Origin: Bettongia penicillata ogilbyi | Lineage: Eukaryota > Chordata > Mammalia > Diprotodontia > Potoroidae | Assembly (NCBI GenBank): GCA_023548195.1 | Contig: JAJHZJ010000014.1 | Location: forward strand, 13,740,718-13,804,717 | Reading direction: 5' to 3' | DNA length: 64,000 bases | Shown here: positions 11,360-22,266 of the stretch, piece after piece | Position numbering within the stretch: position 1 is the stretch's first letter | Layout: every line of letters starts with the position of its first letter | The notes under the pieces: model-generated | The model's database searches: none | What the model was told of the DNA's origin: nothing | The model's input: only the letters and a program-made list of their open reading frames with translations | Position numbers and translations under genes: made by a program

Positions 11360-11690
11360 CTTGAAATCAACAAATATTTATTAAACATCTACTATATGCA
11401 GGGCACATGGGGGAATACAAATACAGTGAATGAAATAACCCCTTCTCACAGTACAGACACCAAGTATGTTTCTATATCTACGTAGACATGTAGAATAAAT
11501 ACAAAGAGAATACATACAAAATGATAAAATTCAAGGTGACTTGAGAGGGAGGATACTAGCAGTTATGTGTGTGGGGGGAGTTGGTGGTGGGAAGTGGCTT
11601 TATGTAAAAGGTAGTGCTTAAGTTGAAGTTTGCAGTAATAGAAGGATTCAATGATGTAAAGGTGAGAATGGAATACCTAATGGAATCTGG
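11360..11690 (+). repeat. Ancient LINE (L2-like) 3' region
   Basis: Starts 'caacaaatatttattaaaca', 'tctactatatgcagggcaca', continues 'aataaccccttctcacagta' and 'gtagaataaatacaaagagaata'. The same block order (catttatt.., ctaccat.., ctcaaggaactcacagtc) recurs at 60.48 kb. Non-coding. Confidence 0.55.
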
Positions 11691-11890
11691 GTGGCACAGT
11701 GCATAGAGTACTGGACCTGGAGTCAGGAAGATCTGAATTCAAGTCTGCCTTCAGACACGTATTAGCTGTGTGACTCTGGGCGAGTCACTTAAGTGCTTGT
11801 CTGCCTCAGTTTCTTCATCTATAAAATAATAATAATAGTGGGACCTGACGCCAAGAATTATTGTGGGAATCCAATGAGATGATATTTGTT
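11690..11890 (+). repeat. MIR/tRNA-derived SINE
   Basis: Head 'tctgggtggcacagtgcata', 'gagtactggacctggagtca', B-box-like 'gaattcaagtctgcc', 'tgtgactctgggcgagtcac', 'tcagtttcttcatctataaaa'. It ends with MIR-like 'gtgggaatccaatgagatga'. Contains a short (AAT)n run. Confidence 0.8.
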
Positions 11891-11909
11891 TATTTTATTT
11901 GAAACATTA

Positions 11910-13662
11910 TAATGTAGTTTGCTTTTTTTACATTAATTTTATTTATTTTTAGTGTTCTACAATCACTGCCATAAAACTTAGATTTTTCCCCCCTACCTAC
12001 TCCACCTACCGCCCTCCCTCCCCAAGACAGCATACAATTCTATATAGAATCTACACATACATTCCTATTGAATACATTTTCACTATAGTCATGCTGTGTA
12101 GAAGAACTAAAATAAATGGGAGAAATCATATAACAAACCAAAACATTAAACACACACACAAAAAATGATCTACTACATTCTGTGATTGAATTCCATAGTT
12201 CTTCCTCTGGATGTGAAAGGCATTTTACCTTAGAAGATCGTTGGGAATTTTTTTAAGTCCTTGCATTGCTATGAAGATCCAAGTCTACCAGAAAAAACTT
12301 TTGCACACTATGGTCATTGCTGTGCACAAAGTTCTCCTGGTTCTGCTCCTTTTGCTCAGCATCAGATCATATAAGTCCTTCCAGGCCTCTCTGAAGTCTT
12401 CCTGTTCATCATTTCTTATAACATAATAGTATTCCATTACATTCATATACCATAATTTATTCAGCCATTCCCCAGTTGATAGGCATCCCCTTGATTTCCA
12501 GTTCTTGGCCACTACAAAAAGTGCTGCTATAAATATTTTTGTACTTGTGGGACCCCGTTTCCCATTTTTATGATTTCTTGGGGATGCAGTCCTAGAAGCA
12601 ATATTGCTGGGTCAAAGGGTATGCATATTTTTGTAGCCCTCTGGGCATACTTCAGAATTGCTCTCCAGAATGATTGGATGAGCTCACAGCTCTACCAGCA
12701 ATGAATTAGTGTTCCAACTAATTCTGTTTTTTAAGGTGTTATATTCTGCTCTATTTTTTGTGCCCCTTTTCATAATTTTTTTCCCTTCACTCATTTCTTT
12801 TCCTAATTTTTCTTCTACCTCTCCATTATCTTCTGAGTTTATATTTTGATCTTCCTTATCCCCATAGTAGATTTTCATGGTCAAGTTTTTTTTTTTTTTG
12901 TTCCTTACTCACTTTCCCTCCCTGTTTCTTGATTTTGAACTTTATGTTAAAGTATCTGGTGTAGAGCGGGGAGGACCTCTATCCCATGCTTCAGATTTTT
13001 TTCTCATTGCTCTTTTTGGAAATAGTTCTGGGGGTTTAGAAGTTTTCAGTGTTTTCAAGGTGCTGTGATCTGTTGAGGGGTCACTGCTTTTCTGGTCCTT
13101 ATTCAGGAAAGGTCCATGCTCCCTCTGGATTGCAATCAATATTCCTCCTCAGGATCCCCTTTTTCTTGGTACCAGAAATTATACTGTTCCTCAGTGCCCC
13201 TGTTCCATCTGCAAGCAGCGAACCTTTCTCCTCTTGAACTGTGATACAGAAGTGGGTATAGTACAGCAATGGAGATGCCAAACAGCATCTAGTCCCATGT
13301 CCATTGCTAGCACAGGGGTCCCCTGTAATCTCTTTATGATCAGTTGTCAGATCCCTCTACTGTCACTGACTTGAGAGTTCCTGAAGCTGCTGCTGCTCAT
13401 GTCATCACAGCTTAGTCCCATCACTGATTTTTCATCCACATGGGCTCTCAGTCAGCCTCCACCCCCATGTCACAAACCCCTCTCAGCTCCTAAGTTGTCT
13501 TGAGTTGGAAATTCTTCCACCCCAAGGTTTCACCCTGACCTTTTGTTGACTCTGCCATTCCAGAATTGGATGTGAGGCATTGTTTTAAAGTTGTTTAGAG
13601 AGGAATGTTGGAAGAGCTCAGCTGAGTTCTTCCTCTGCTCTACCATCTTGATTTCCTCCTGC
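11910..13662 (-). mobile_element. Internally deleted L1 (5' UTR + ORF1 part joined to ORF2 end + 3' UTR)
   Basis: 11,910-12,725 is an antisense L1 3' UTR and ORF2 C-terminus. An open minus frame at 12,512-12,285 contains VMEYYYVIRND, the counterpart of the MEYYAAIKND block near the end of human L1 ORF2. From about 12,726 to 13,662 the sequence switches without a gap to an L1/HAL1 ORF1 start and 5' UTR in the same orientation. The 5' tip (minus strand) reads CAAGATGGTAGAGCAGAGG. Most of ORF1 and ORF2 are therefore missing at one junction. Either an internally deleted (perhaps spliced) L1 RNA was inserted, or two fragments lie side by side. No target duplication was identified. Confidence 0.7.
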
Positions 13663-14120
13663 CTTTAAGTCTTAATCAGTTTTAGGAAAATGCTTGCTTA
13701 TTAAATTGTCCATCATGATTATGGTGGGTTTAATAAAACTGAGATGTAGTATTCATGAGCAACAAAACTGATACACTTTTATTTTCAAAATTTATATGCA
13801 GTGATTTTTAAAGTTAACCAGTAGGCTTAATTACTATGATTAATGAGATATAAAATTATTTTAGAAATCTTTATAATGTAACATGTTGCTGTTTTCAATT
13901 GAACTGACTTGGCTTAGTTTTATAAAATTGTCTCTTTACAAGTTCAAATGCTACCAGCTTCATGAACTATGTTTGTTAGCTATGTTAAACTTTTGAAAAG
14001 CACTTTGTAGGTTATGGTGTTTCGCATCACATAGTCTTCGCAGGATTAGAGGGGTTAATAATTTAATGGTACCAACAAAAACTGAATATTAAGGTCATCT
14101 CTTGGTGACGAAATTATTTC
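13663..14120. other. Non-repetitive AT-rich stretch
   Basis: No recognised repeat, RNA gene or coding frame between the 5' end of the antisense L1 and the next ancient repeat. Confidence 0.4.
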
Positions 14121-14124
14121 AGTC

Positions 14125-14480
14125 TTGATGAGTAATTCAGCAAAGATTTATTATGTACTTACTAAGTAAAAGGCATTAGGCTACATGTTAGGAATGAAAA
14201 TAAGGTAATATAGTCCTTGCCTTCAGAGACCATAAAAGGCTATGAATTCTATATGTTTTCTTCCTTCCATCAACACTCTATTTAGGATCTAATTTTTTCC
14301 CTTTTCCAATACCCTCGAATTAAGTTCATCAATTAATTTTTTGGTAAATGCTTGAGGTATCATATGTTGGAAAGAAACCCCAGTTTTGTATCAGAAGACA
14401 TGAATTAAGGTCTCAGAAGAATGTAAGCCTCTTACAATCAGGAACTATTTCATTTTATCCCCTGTGCTTCATAGATACCA
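14125..14480 (+). repeat. Decayed L2/MIR-like pieces
   Basis: 'cagcaaagatttattatgta', 'ctaagtaaaaggcattaggc' and 'tagtccttgccttcagagac' follow the L2-like 3' block order. At 14,410-14,470 'gaatgtaagcctcttacaat', 'caggaactatttcat' and 'ccctgtgcttcat' resemble an L2/MIR 3' end. The intervening 90 bases are unassigned. Confidence 0.45.
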
Positions 14481-14664
14481 CTATGTACATGAAAGTACAT
14501 TCCAAAGCTTTTGTTTTGTTCATATTCATGCTTTTATATGTTGTTTCCTAATCTTTACTCATAAGAACAATAACCCACCAATATATACAATAACTTTGAC
14601 AGCTTATGCAATGTTCTTTACTTGCACTCTCCCACTTCTAAGAAGGGAGAGAGGTGTATTTTTT

Positions 14665-14905
14665 TATTTTTTCCAGCTACATAGTATAGTGGTTAGAGCC
14701 CTCGACTTGGTGTCAGGAAAACCTGAGTTCGAATTTGACCTCTGTGTGATCCTGAGCAAGTCACTCTTAATTACCTTAATTTTCTCATCTACAAAATGGG
14801 GATAATACCTCACAGGATTTGAGGATCAAATGAAATAATATTTGTAAAATGGTTAGCACAGTGCCAGTCGCAAAGTAGATGCTTGATACCAACCTTCCTA
14901 CTCTG
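14665..14905 (+). repeat. MIR SINE
   Basis: Well preserved MIR: 'tagtatagtggttagagccc', 'ggtgtcaggaaaacctgagt', B-box 'gagttcgaattt', 'tgatcctgagcaagtcactc', 'tcatctacaaaatggggata', 'cctcacaggatttgaggatc', and the end 'cacagtgccagtcgcaaagt' / 'agatgcttgat'. A short (CTTC)n run follows. Confidence 0.85.
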
Positions 14906-14949
14906 TTCCCTCCTTCCCTTCCTTCCTTCCTCAGGCTAAATTTATTATA

Positions 14950-15715
14950 ATTATACAGTGCTCAACTTTGTTTTAGTGTTCTTTTTGTTTATATATTATT
15001 TTTGTGTGTATACCTTCTCTGGTTCTTCTTACTTCACCCTGTATCAATTCAAACAAATCTTTTCATATTTTTCTGAATATATTGTGTTCATCATTTCTTA
15101 AATCTCAGTATTCTAGTATATTCATTTTTATAACTTATTCCTCCTGCCCTAAAAGTTTCTTATTTGTATTGATATATTTTCTGATATCATATTCATTTTC
15201 AAGTATATCCCATATCCTTGCCATTCTTAGTAACAAAGGTTATAACATTAACTGTTGAACAACATTCCATATCCATAGTGCCCTACTGCTTCAATGAAGT
15301 GAGGGAGGTAAAATTTCTTAACTATTCTCTGAGACCAAGTGTAGTCATTATAATTAGTATTTAGTTTTCTGTTTTTTTATTCTTAATGTTTATATTGTTG
15401 TATATAGATGTATATTGTTTTCCTGGACCTGATTATTTCACTTTGTTATTAGCTCACGTAAATTATCCCATGCTTCTCTAAATTTTCCCCATTATTTCTT
15501 AAGGTGTAGTAGTATTCTTCCACGTTCATGTATCACAATCCATTTCTCAATTGTTAGACACCTTTCTACCATTTTGCAACTACAAAAATGGCTGTTATAA
15601 ATATTTGTCAATATGTGCTAATTTTTTTTCTTTGACCCTCTTAGGTCAAAACCTATGCTAGCAGTGGGATCTCTAGGTCAAAGAGTTATGGACATTTTAG
15701 TCATCTTATTGTGTG
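14950..15715 (-). mobile_element. Two very old L1 3' ends
   Basis: Two antisense copies of a diverged L1 terminus lie in series (about 14,950-15,290 and 15,390-15,715). Each has, on the plus strand, a degenerate 'tattccat' / 'tattcttccacgttc' block, a 'cccatgcttctct'-type block, and the ORF2-end marks 'ctataaatattt' equivalent (GCTGTTATAAATATTTG at 15,590) followed by 'gggatctctaggtcaaagag'. They are much more diverged than the other L1 tails here. Confidence 0.6.
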
Positions 15716-15819
15716 TGTGACTAATTCATCATAATTTCAAATAGGCACTTTGGTATGCTTTGGGGATATGAAGATGAAAATGAAACAGACCTCCAACCTC
15801 AAGGAGGGGGTAGGTGTGA

Positions 15820-16460
15820 TGTTGCAAATTAAGGTAAACTGAGACAGTAAAGTTCTGAGCACATTCATTTTATTGATGAGATGAGAAGTCAAGGGCAAAA
15901 TGGGTATTGGACTCCTTAGCAAGCCAAGACCAGAAGGTGGGGCTTACTAGTTTTTATATAGTTTTTGGAAATACAAGAAAACAAAGAACTAGAAGCATCA
16001 TAGATGGAAAACAATTTGATTGGTTACAAAGTCTGAAGCATCATAGGTGGCAAAAACAATATGCCTGATAGGACATTTGGTGCTAGTAACAATCCCTTTT
16101 TCCATTCTGCTGTCAGGAAAGGTTGATTGATAGAGTCCATCTGCCTGTTAGTTGAACAGAGACAACAGACTTCTTGGCGCCCACCTGCATTCCATAAGGC
16201 TTATTAGTAAGATAACAGATCTCCCTTAATTGTACATGAGTATGCAAGGGTATGCCCTTGATGGAGATAGCATATTTTTTTGAGTTAAGGAGATTTATAG
16301 GACATCTGAACTTTAACTCAGAGAGGTAAAACTGAACTTCTGGACTCATGAACATCTGAAATTAACTCAGAGAGAAAGAAACATGGCTCAGGCAGTTACA
16401 GAATAGAATCAATTAGAGAACTGAATCAAATATAAAATAAAAATTCGATATTTATTTTTC
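15820..16460 (-). mobile_element. LTR-like retroelement terminus
   Basis: On the minus strand this has LTR architecture: a TATA box TATATAAAAA at 15,951-15,960 and, about 77 bases downstream, a poly(A) signal AATAAA at 15,869-15,874. About 50 bases further it ends in a CA terminus (minus strand 'aatttgcaaca', plus-strand start TGTTGC at 15,820). The 5' boundary is unclear and I found no target duplication, so it may be the 3' LTR of a larger element whose internal part lies to the right. Class not determinable. Confidence 0.5.
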
Positions 16461-16980
16461 TCAATTTCCTGCTTTGATCCATGGGAGACTTGTATCCCAT
16501 GGATCATTTATAAGGTAATTTTATAAGATTTTTAACATAATCATAAGCACAAACACAAGCTTTTCTGGTATAAGTTTAGAACAGGCTTTAACACAGGAGC
16601 AACTAAGGTAAAGTCTAAAAAGAATAATAAGACAGAGGGCAATAAAGGTCCATTTATGAAGGTGGCTGACAAGCAATTCCCTGTAGCCAAGTGAACCAAG
16701 AGGAGGAATTCTACCAGGGGTCTCCTGAGGGAAGTAGTTGCATTTCTGCTATAATGTTTTAGATATTATGTAGGCTTGTCACAATCTCTACTAACTGGTT
16801 AATTTAAGAACATCAAGATTAATTAATCATTGCAGAAGGAAGTCTTACATGTCAATAAGATAACCAAGAAAACTCAGAAAACACAGATTCTGTGAAACAG
16901 AGCCAAAATAATACAGTAAAGATCATCAATAATAACAAACAGCGAGTCTTCTTATAACATGGCAACTCACTTTCAGTGTC
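16461..16980 (-). mobile_element. Probable internal region of the same LTR element
   Basis: No recognisable repeat other than continuity with the LTR-like block. It opens with a perfect 12-bp inverted repeat (16,475-16,486 and 16,495-16,506, core ATCCATGGGA, 8-base loop). No retroviral protein motif is legible. It could equally be unrelated unique DNA. Confidence 0.3.
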
Positions 16981-16984
16981 TGTT

Positions 16985-19900
16985 TTTTATTTTTTAAAAG
17001 TAATTTATTTTTAGTGTTCAACATTCAGTTCCACAAACTTTTGAATTTTAAATTTTCTCTGCCTTCCCTCCTCCATCACCAAGATGGCATGCAATCTGAT
17101 GCAGGCTCTACATATGCATTCATATTAAACATTTTCACATTAGTCATGTTGTAAAGAATTATAACCAATGGGATGAAACACGAGAAAGAAGAAACGAAAT
17201 GAAAAAGATAAAAAAAGAGCTTGCAAATAGGATGCTTTGATCTGCATTCAGACTGTAATTCTTTCTCTAGTTTAGATAGCATTTTCCATCATGAGCCTTT
17301 TGGATTTGTCTTAGAACCTTGCATTGCTGAGAAGGGCCATGTTTATCAAAGTTGGTCATCACACTGTGTGGCTATAACTGTATGCAGTGTTCTTTTGGTT
17401 CTGCTCATCTTACTCAGCATCAGTTCATATAAGTCTTTCCAGGTTTTTCTGAAATCTTCCTGTTCATCATTTCTTATAACATAATAATATTCCATTACAT
17501 TCACATACCACAACTTGTTCAGTTATTCCCCAATTGATGGGCATCCCCTCAATTTCCAATTCTTTGCCACCACAAACAGAACTGCAATAAATATTTTTGT
17601 ACATGTGGATGCTTTCCCCATTTTTATAATCTCTCTGGGATATAGCCCTAGAAATGGTATTGCTGGGTCAAAGAGTATGCACATTTTTATAACCCTTTGG
17701 ACATAGTTCCAAATTGCTCTCCATAATGGTTGGATCAGTTCACAACTCTACCAGCAGGACATTAGTGTTCCAATTTTCTCACATCTTCTCCAGCAATTCT
17801 AATTTTCCTGTTTTGTCGTGTTACCCAATCTGATAGGTATGATGTACCTAAGAATTGTTTCGATTTGCATTTCTCTAATCAATAGTGATTTAGAGCATTT
17901 TTTCATATGACCATAGATAGCTTTAATTTCTTCCTCTTAAAACTGCCATTTCACTAGGATTGTCAAATTTATTGGCATACAGTTGGGCAAAAGAGTTCCT
18001 AATTATTGTTTTAATTTCTTCTTCACTGTTGGTGAATTCACCATTTTCATTTTTGATACTGATAATTTGGTTTTCTTTTTTTAAAAAATCAAATTAACCA
18101 AAGGTTTATCTAGTTATTTTTTTCCCCTAAAACCAGCTCTTACTTTTATTTATTAGTTCAATAGTTTTCTTAATCTCTCCTTTGGTTTTTTTTTTTTAAG
18201 TATTTCTAATTTGGTATTTAATTGGAGATTTTTAATTTTTTCTTTTTCTAGTTTTTTTATTTGCATTCCCAATTCATTTCCTCTTTCTCTGTTTTATTCA
18301 TGTAAGCATTTAGAGGTAAAAAAAACTTCCACCAAGAAGTACTTTTGCTGCATTTCATAAGTTTTGATATGTTGTCTCATTATTGTAATTCTCTTGAAGT
18401 TATTGATGTTTCTGTGATTGTTGTTTGACCTACTCATTCTTTAGGATTAGATTATTATTTAGTTTCCAATTAATTTTTAGTCTATCTTTCCATGGCTCTT
18501 TGTTACATATAATTTTAATTGCATCGTGATCTAGAAATGATGCATTTAATAAATTTTTGTGTAGGTGCTATGTGCCACTGAGAAAAACTTATATTCCTTT
18601 CTGTCCCCATTCAGTTTTCTCCAGAGATCTACCATTCTTTTGGTTTTGTTTTGTAATTTCTTGATTTCTCATGTAGTCATTAGCTTCCATTTGCCCCATT
18701 CTAATTTTTAAAGAATTATTTTCTTCAGTGAGCTTTTTTGGATCTCTTTTTCCGTTTGGCTCATTCTGCTTTTCAAGGTACTCTTCTATTCATTGGCTTT
18801 TTGGACCTCTTTTGCCATTTGTGTTAGTCTAATTTTAAAGGTGTTCTTTTCTTCAGCATTTTTGTGGGTTTCCTTTAGTAAGCTGTTGACTTGTTTTTCA
18901 TGATTTTCTTGCATCACACTCATTTCTCTTCCCAATTTTTCCTCTACTTTTCTTACTTGATCTTCAAAATCCTTTTTGAGCTTTCCATGGCCTGAGACAA
19001 ATTTCTTTGGATGTGGGAGCTTTGGCTTTGTTAACTTCTTCTGGCTGTATATTTTGGTCTTCCTCATCACCAATGACATAAAAAAAATTCCTCTTCACTG
19101 AGAAGGTAAGAATCTGTAGTCTGTTTGTTTTTCCCCCATTTGCTCATTTCCCCAACCAATTACTTGACCTTTGAGCTTTGTTAAGTGGAGGGCTCCAGAA
19201 GCAGCCACTGCCTTAGCAGTGACTGCAGCTGCCCTGGGACTGAGGTTGGGTTTAGAATAAGACCACGCTCCTCTCTCAGCCAGGTGAGATATGCTTCCCA
19301 CTAACTTTTGAAGTTGTCTTTAGTGTTTGTAGGTTGAGAAGTGTGGAATCCACAGCAGCTGCCAGCGATTCAGTCCCCTAAGGCCTGCCTCCACTCAGTC
19401 TGTGCCAGCGTGGCCCACACTGAACTCTGTTTGACTCCCAGCCTGGTGCAATAGATCTTTCTCGTTGACTTTCCAGATTGTCTTGGGCTGGAAATTTGCT
19501 TCAGTCTGTCATTTGTGGCTTCTGCTGCTCTAGAATTTGTTTATAGTCATTTTTTACAGATGTTTTGAGGGAACTTTGGGGAGAGCTACAGCGGGTGCCT
19601 GCTTCTACTTTGCCATCTTCACTCTGCCTCCTCCAGAAGTCTACCATATCTAACTTTTCTAAAATTCTTTTCACCTCTTTAACTTTTTGTTTAATTTCTG
19701 GTTATATTTATCTATCAGAGAGGGAGAGGTTGAGGTCCCCCACTGATATAGTTTTGCTGTCTGTTTCTTCCTGTAACTCCCTTAACTTCTCTAAGAATTT
19801 GGATGCTGTACCACTTGGTGCATATATGTTTTAGCACTGATATTTCTTCATTGTGTATGGTACCTTTTAGCAGGATGTAGCATTCTTATCTCTTTTAGTT

Positions 19901-20416
19901 CTATTTTTGCTTTTGTTTTGTCTGAGATCAGAATTGTTACCTCTGCTTTTTCTTTTTTTTACTTCAGCTGAAGCATAATATATTCTACTCCAGTCTTTTA
20001 CCTTTACTCCATGGGTATTTCTCTGCTTCAAATATGTTTCTTATCAACAACTTATTATAGGATTATGGTTTTTAATCCACTCTTCTCTCTGCTTCCATTT
20101 TATGGGACAGTTCATCCAATTCACTGTCACGTTCACATTCACAGTTATGCTTTCTAACTATCTTTCTCTCCATCCTATTTCCCCCCATTTATGCTTTTCT
20201 CTTTCCCTTTTCCCTTTCACGCTAGTGTTTTGCTTCTGACTATTGCCTCCTTTAATCTGCCTTCCCTTCTATTAAACCCCCTCCCTTTTTTTTCCCTTTT
20301 CCTCTACTACTTCCTATAGGATAAGATAGATTTCTATACCTGAGTGAGTATATATGATATTCCCTCTTTAAGCCAAATCTGATAAGAGTAAGACTCTTTT
20401 AATTAGATCAATTTTT
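16985..20416 (-). mobile_element. L1 LINE (3' UTR, ORF2 pieces) hosting a HAL1 insertion
   Basis: Antisense L1. 16,985-17,945 is the 3' UTR and ORF2 end ('cattgctgggtcaaagagta', 'ggttggatcagttcacaact'). At about 17,945 the text jumps to mid-ORF2 ('tttattggcatacagttggg', equivalent to 8,840 in the L1 at 7.4-11.3 kb), so at least 1.4 kb of ORF2 is deleted. ORF2 then runs to 18,635, is interrupted by a HAL1 fragment, and resumes at 19,633-20,416 ending in the ORF2 start area. Frames are broken everywhere. Confidence 0.8.
18636..19632 (-). mobile_element. HAL1 element, 5'-complete and 3'-truncated
   Basis: The minus strand begins at a HAL1 5' tip (GTGAAGATGGCAAAGTAGAAG near 19,610-19,632), runs through the 5' UTR and into ORF1. 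A coiled-coil stretch (FEDQVRKVEEKLGREM and on) is readable at 19,079-18,786. It stops inside ORF1 in an A-rich run (about AAACCAAAAGA on the minus strand). It sits in L1 ORF2 between near-identical 15-base flanks, 18,621-18,635 and 19,633-19,647 (CCAGAGATCTACCAT versus CCAGAAGTCTACCAT). Host ORF2 text is continuous across the flanks when compared with 9,541-9,600. The 3' UTR was never present. Confidence 0.75.
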
Positions 20417-21373
20417 ACTTCAACTGAAGCATAATATATCCTACTCCAGCCTTTTACCTTTACCCTGTGTATATCCCTGTTTCAAATGTGTTTCTTGTAA
20501 ATAACATATTGTAGAATTATGATTTTTAATCTATTCTCCTATCTACTTCCGTTTCATGGGAGAGTTCATCCCATTCACAGTTATGATTACTATATGTGTC
20601 TTTCTCTCTATCCTATTCCTCCCCCATTCCTTCTGCCCCCATTTTTGCATTTCTTCTCCTTTCTCCCTTTTCCTCTTCATTAGAGTTTTGCTTTTGACTA
20701 CCACCTCCCTCAATCTGTCCACCATTCTCTCAGTCCCCTTCCTTTTCTTTCCATTTTCCCTTACTACTTCTTCCCTCCTTTTTTCCCTCCTTTTTCCTCT
20801 GCCTAGCTTTTCCCCCCTTTTCCCTCCAACTGCCTGTAGGGTAAGTTAGATTTCTATACCTAACTGAGTATGCTATTCCCTCCTTGAGCCAAACCTGAAG
20901 AGAGTTCAAACAATTCTCATCTCCCTCCCTTCTTTCCCTCTACTGTAATATGTCTTTGTGTGTCTTCATGTGATATAATTTACCCTTTTCTGCCTCTTCC
21001 TTTCTTCTTTTCCCATTAAAATCCCTTTTTACCACTTAATTAGTTTTTTATCATAACATCAAAATCTACTTAAACCCACCCTCTCTATGTATTTCCCTTC
21101 CAGATAATGTAATAAAGATAGAGTTCTCAAGAGTAATAAAAATAGAATTCTCAAGAGTTATAAGTTTAATCTTCCCATGTAGGGATGTAACAGTTTTCCC
21201 TTAATGAATAGCATATTTTTTTTTCTTTTCTGTTTACCTTTTTATGCCTCTCTTGAGTCTTGTATTTGAAAATCAAATTTTTTTTGTTGAGCTCTGGTCT
21301 TTTCATCAGGAAAGTCTGGAAGTTCCCTATTTCATTGAAGGTCCATTTCTTCCCCTGAAAGATTATGCTCAGT

Positions 21374-22225
21374 GTATTTATATATTTATTGTTAGATTTC
21401 GACATTCACTTCCACAAAATTTTGAGTTCCAATTTTTCTCTCCATCTCTCCCCTCCCCATCCCATAATACCTTGCATTCTGATTATTCCTTCCCTCAATG
21501 TAACCTCTCTTCTATCATACCCCACCCTTCCCTTATCCCTATCTTCTCTCTTTTCTTGTAGGGCAAGATAAATTTCTATACCCCCTTACCTGTATTTCTT
21601 ATTTCCCAGTTATATGCAATAATAATTCTCAACATTCATTTCTAATACTTTGAATTCCAACTTCTCTCCCTTCCTCCCTCCCTCCCATCCCCACTGAGAA
21701 GCAAACAATTCAGTACAGACTGTATATGTGTCATTTTGCAAAAGACTTCCATAATAGTCATGTTGTGTAAAGACTAACTGTGTTGCCCTCCATCCTACCT
21801 TGTCCCCCTCTTTTTTTCTATTCTATCATTTCACCTTGTCCCTTCCCAAAAGTGTTTACTTCTGGTTACTCCCTTCTCCCATTTACCCTTCCTTCTATCA
21901 TACCCCTCACCCCACTTGTCCCCTTCTTCCCTACTTTCCTGTAGTGTAAGACAGATTTTCATACCAAATTTAGTGAACATGTTATTCCCTCCTTAAACCA
22001 TATGTGAAGAGAGTAAGCTTCATTTTCTCTCTCTCACCTCCTCCCTTTTCTCCTCCATTGAAAAAGATTTTTCTTATCTCTTTTATTAGCGATAGCCTGC
22101 CCCATTCATTTCTCCCTTTCTTTTCCCAGTATTTTCCTCTCTCACCCCTTAATTTAATTTTTTATGGATATCATCTTCTGATTAAACTCAACCTGTACTC
22201 TCTATATGTGTGTGCACGCACACAT

Positions 22226-22266
<41 letters not shown>

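Noticed and set aside
20556..21571. Several S/F/L/P-rich frames on the plus strand
   Set aside because: They are translations of pyrimidine-rich tracts, the complement of G-rich L1/HAL1 spacer and 3' UTR.
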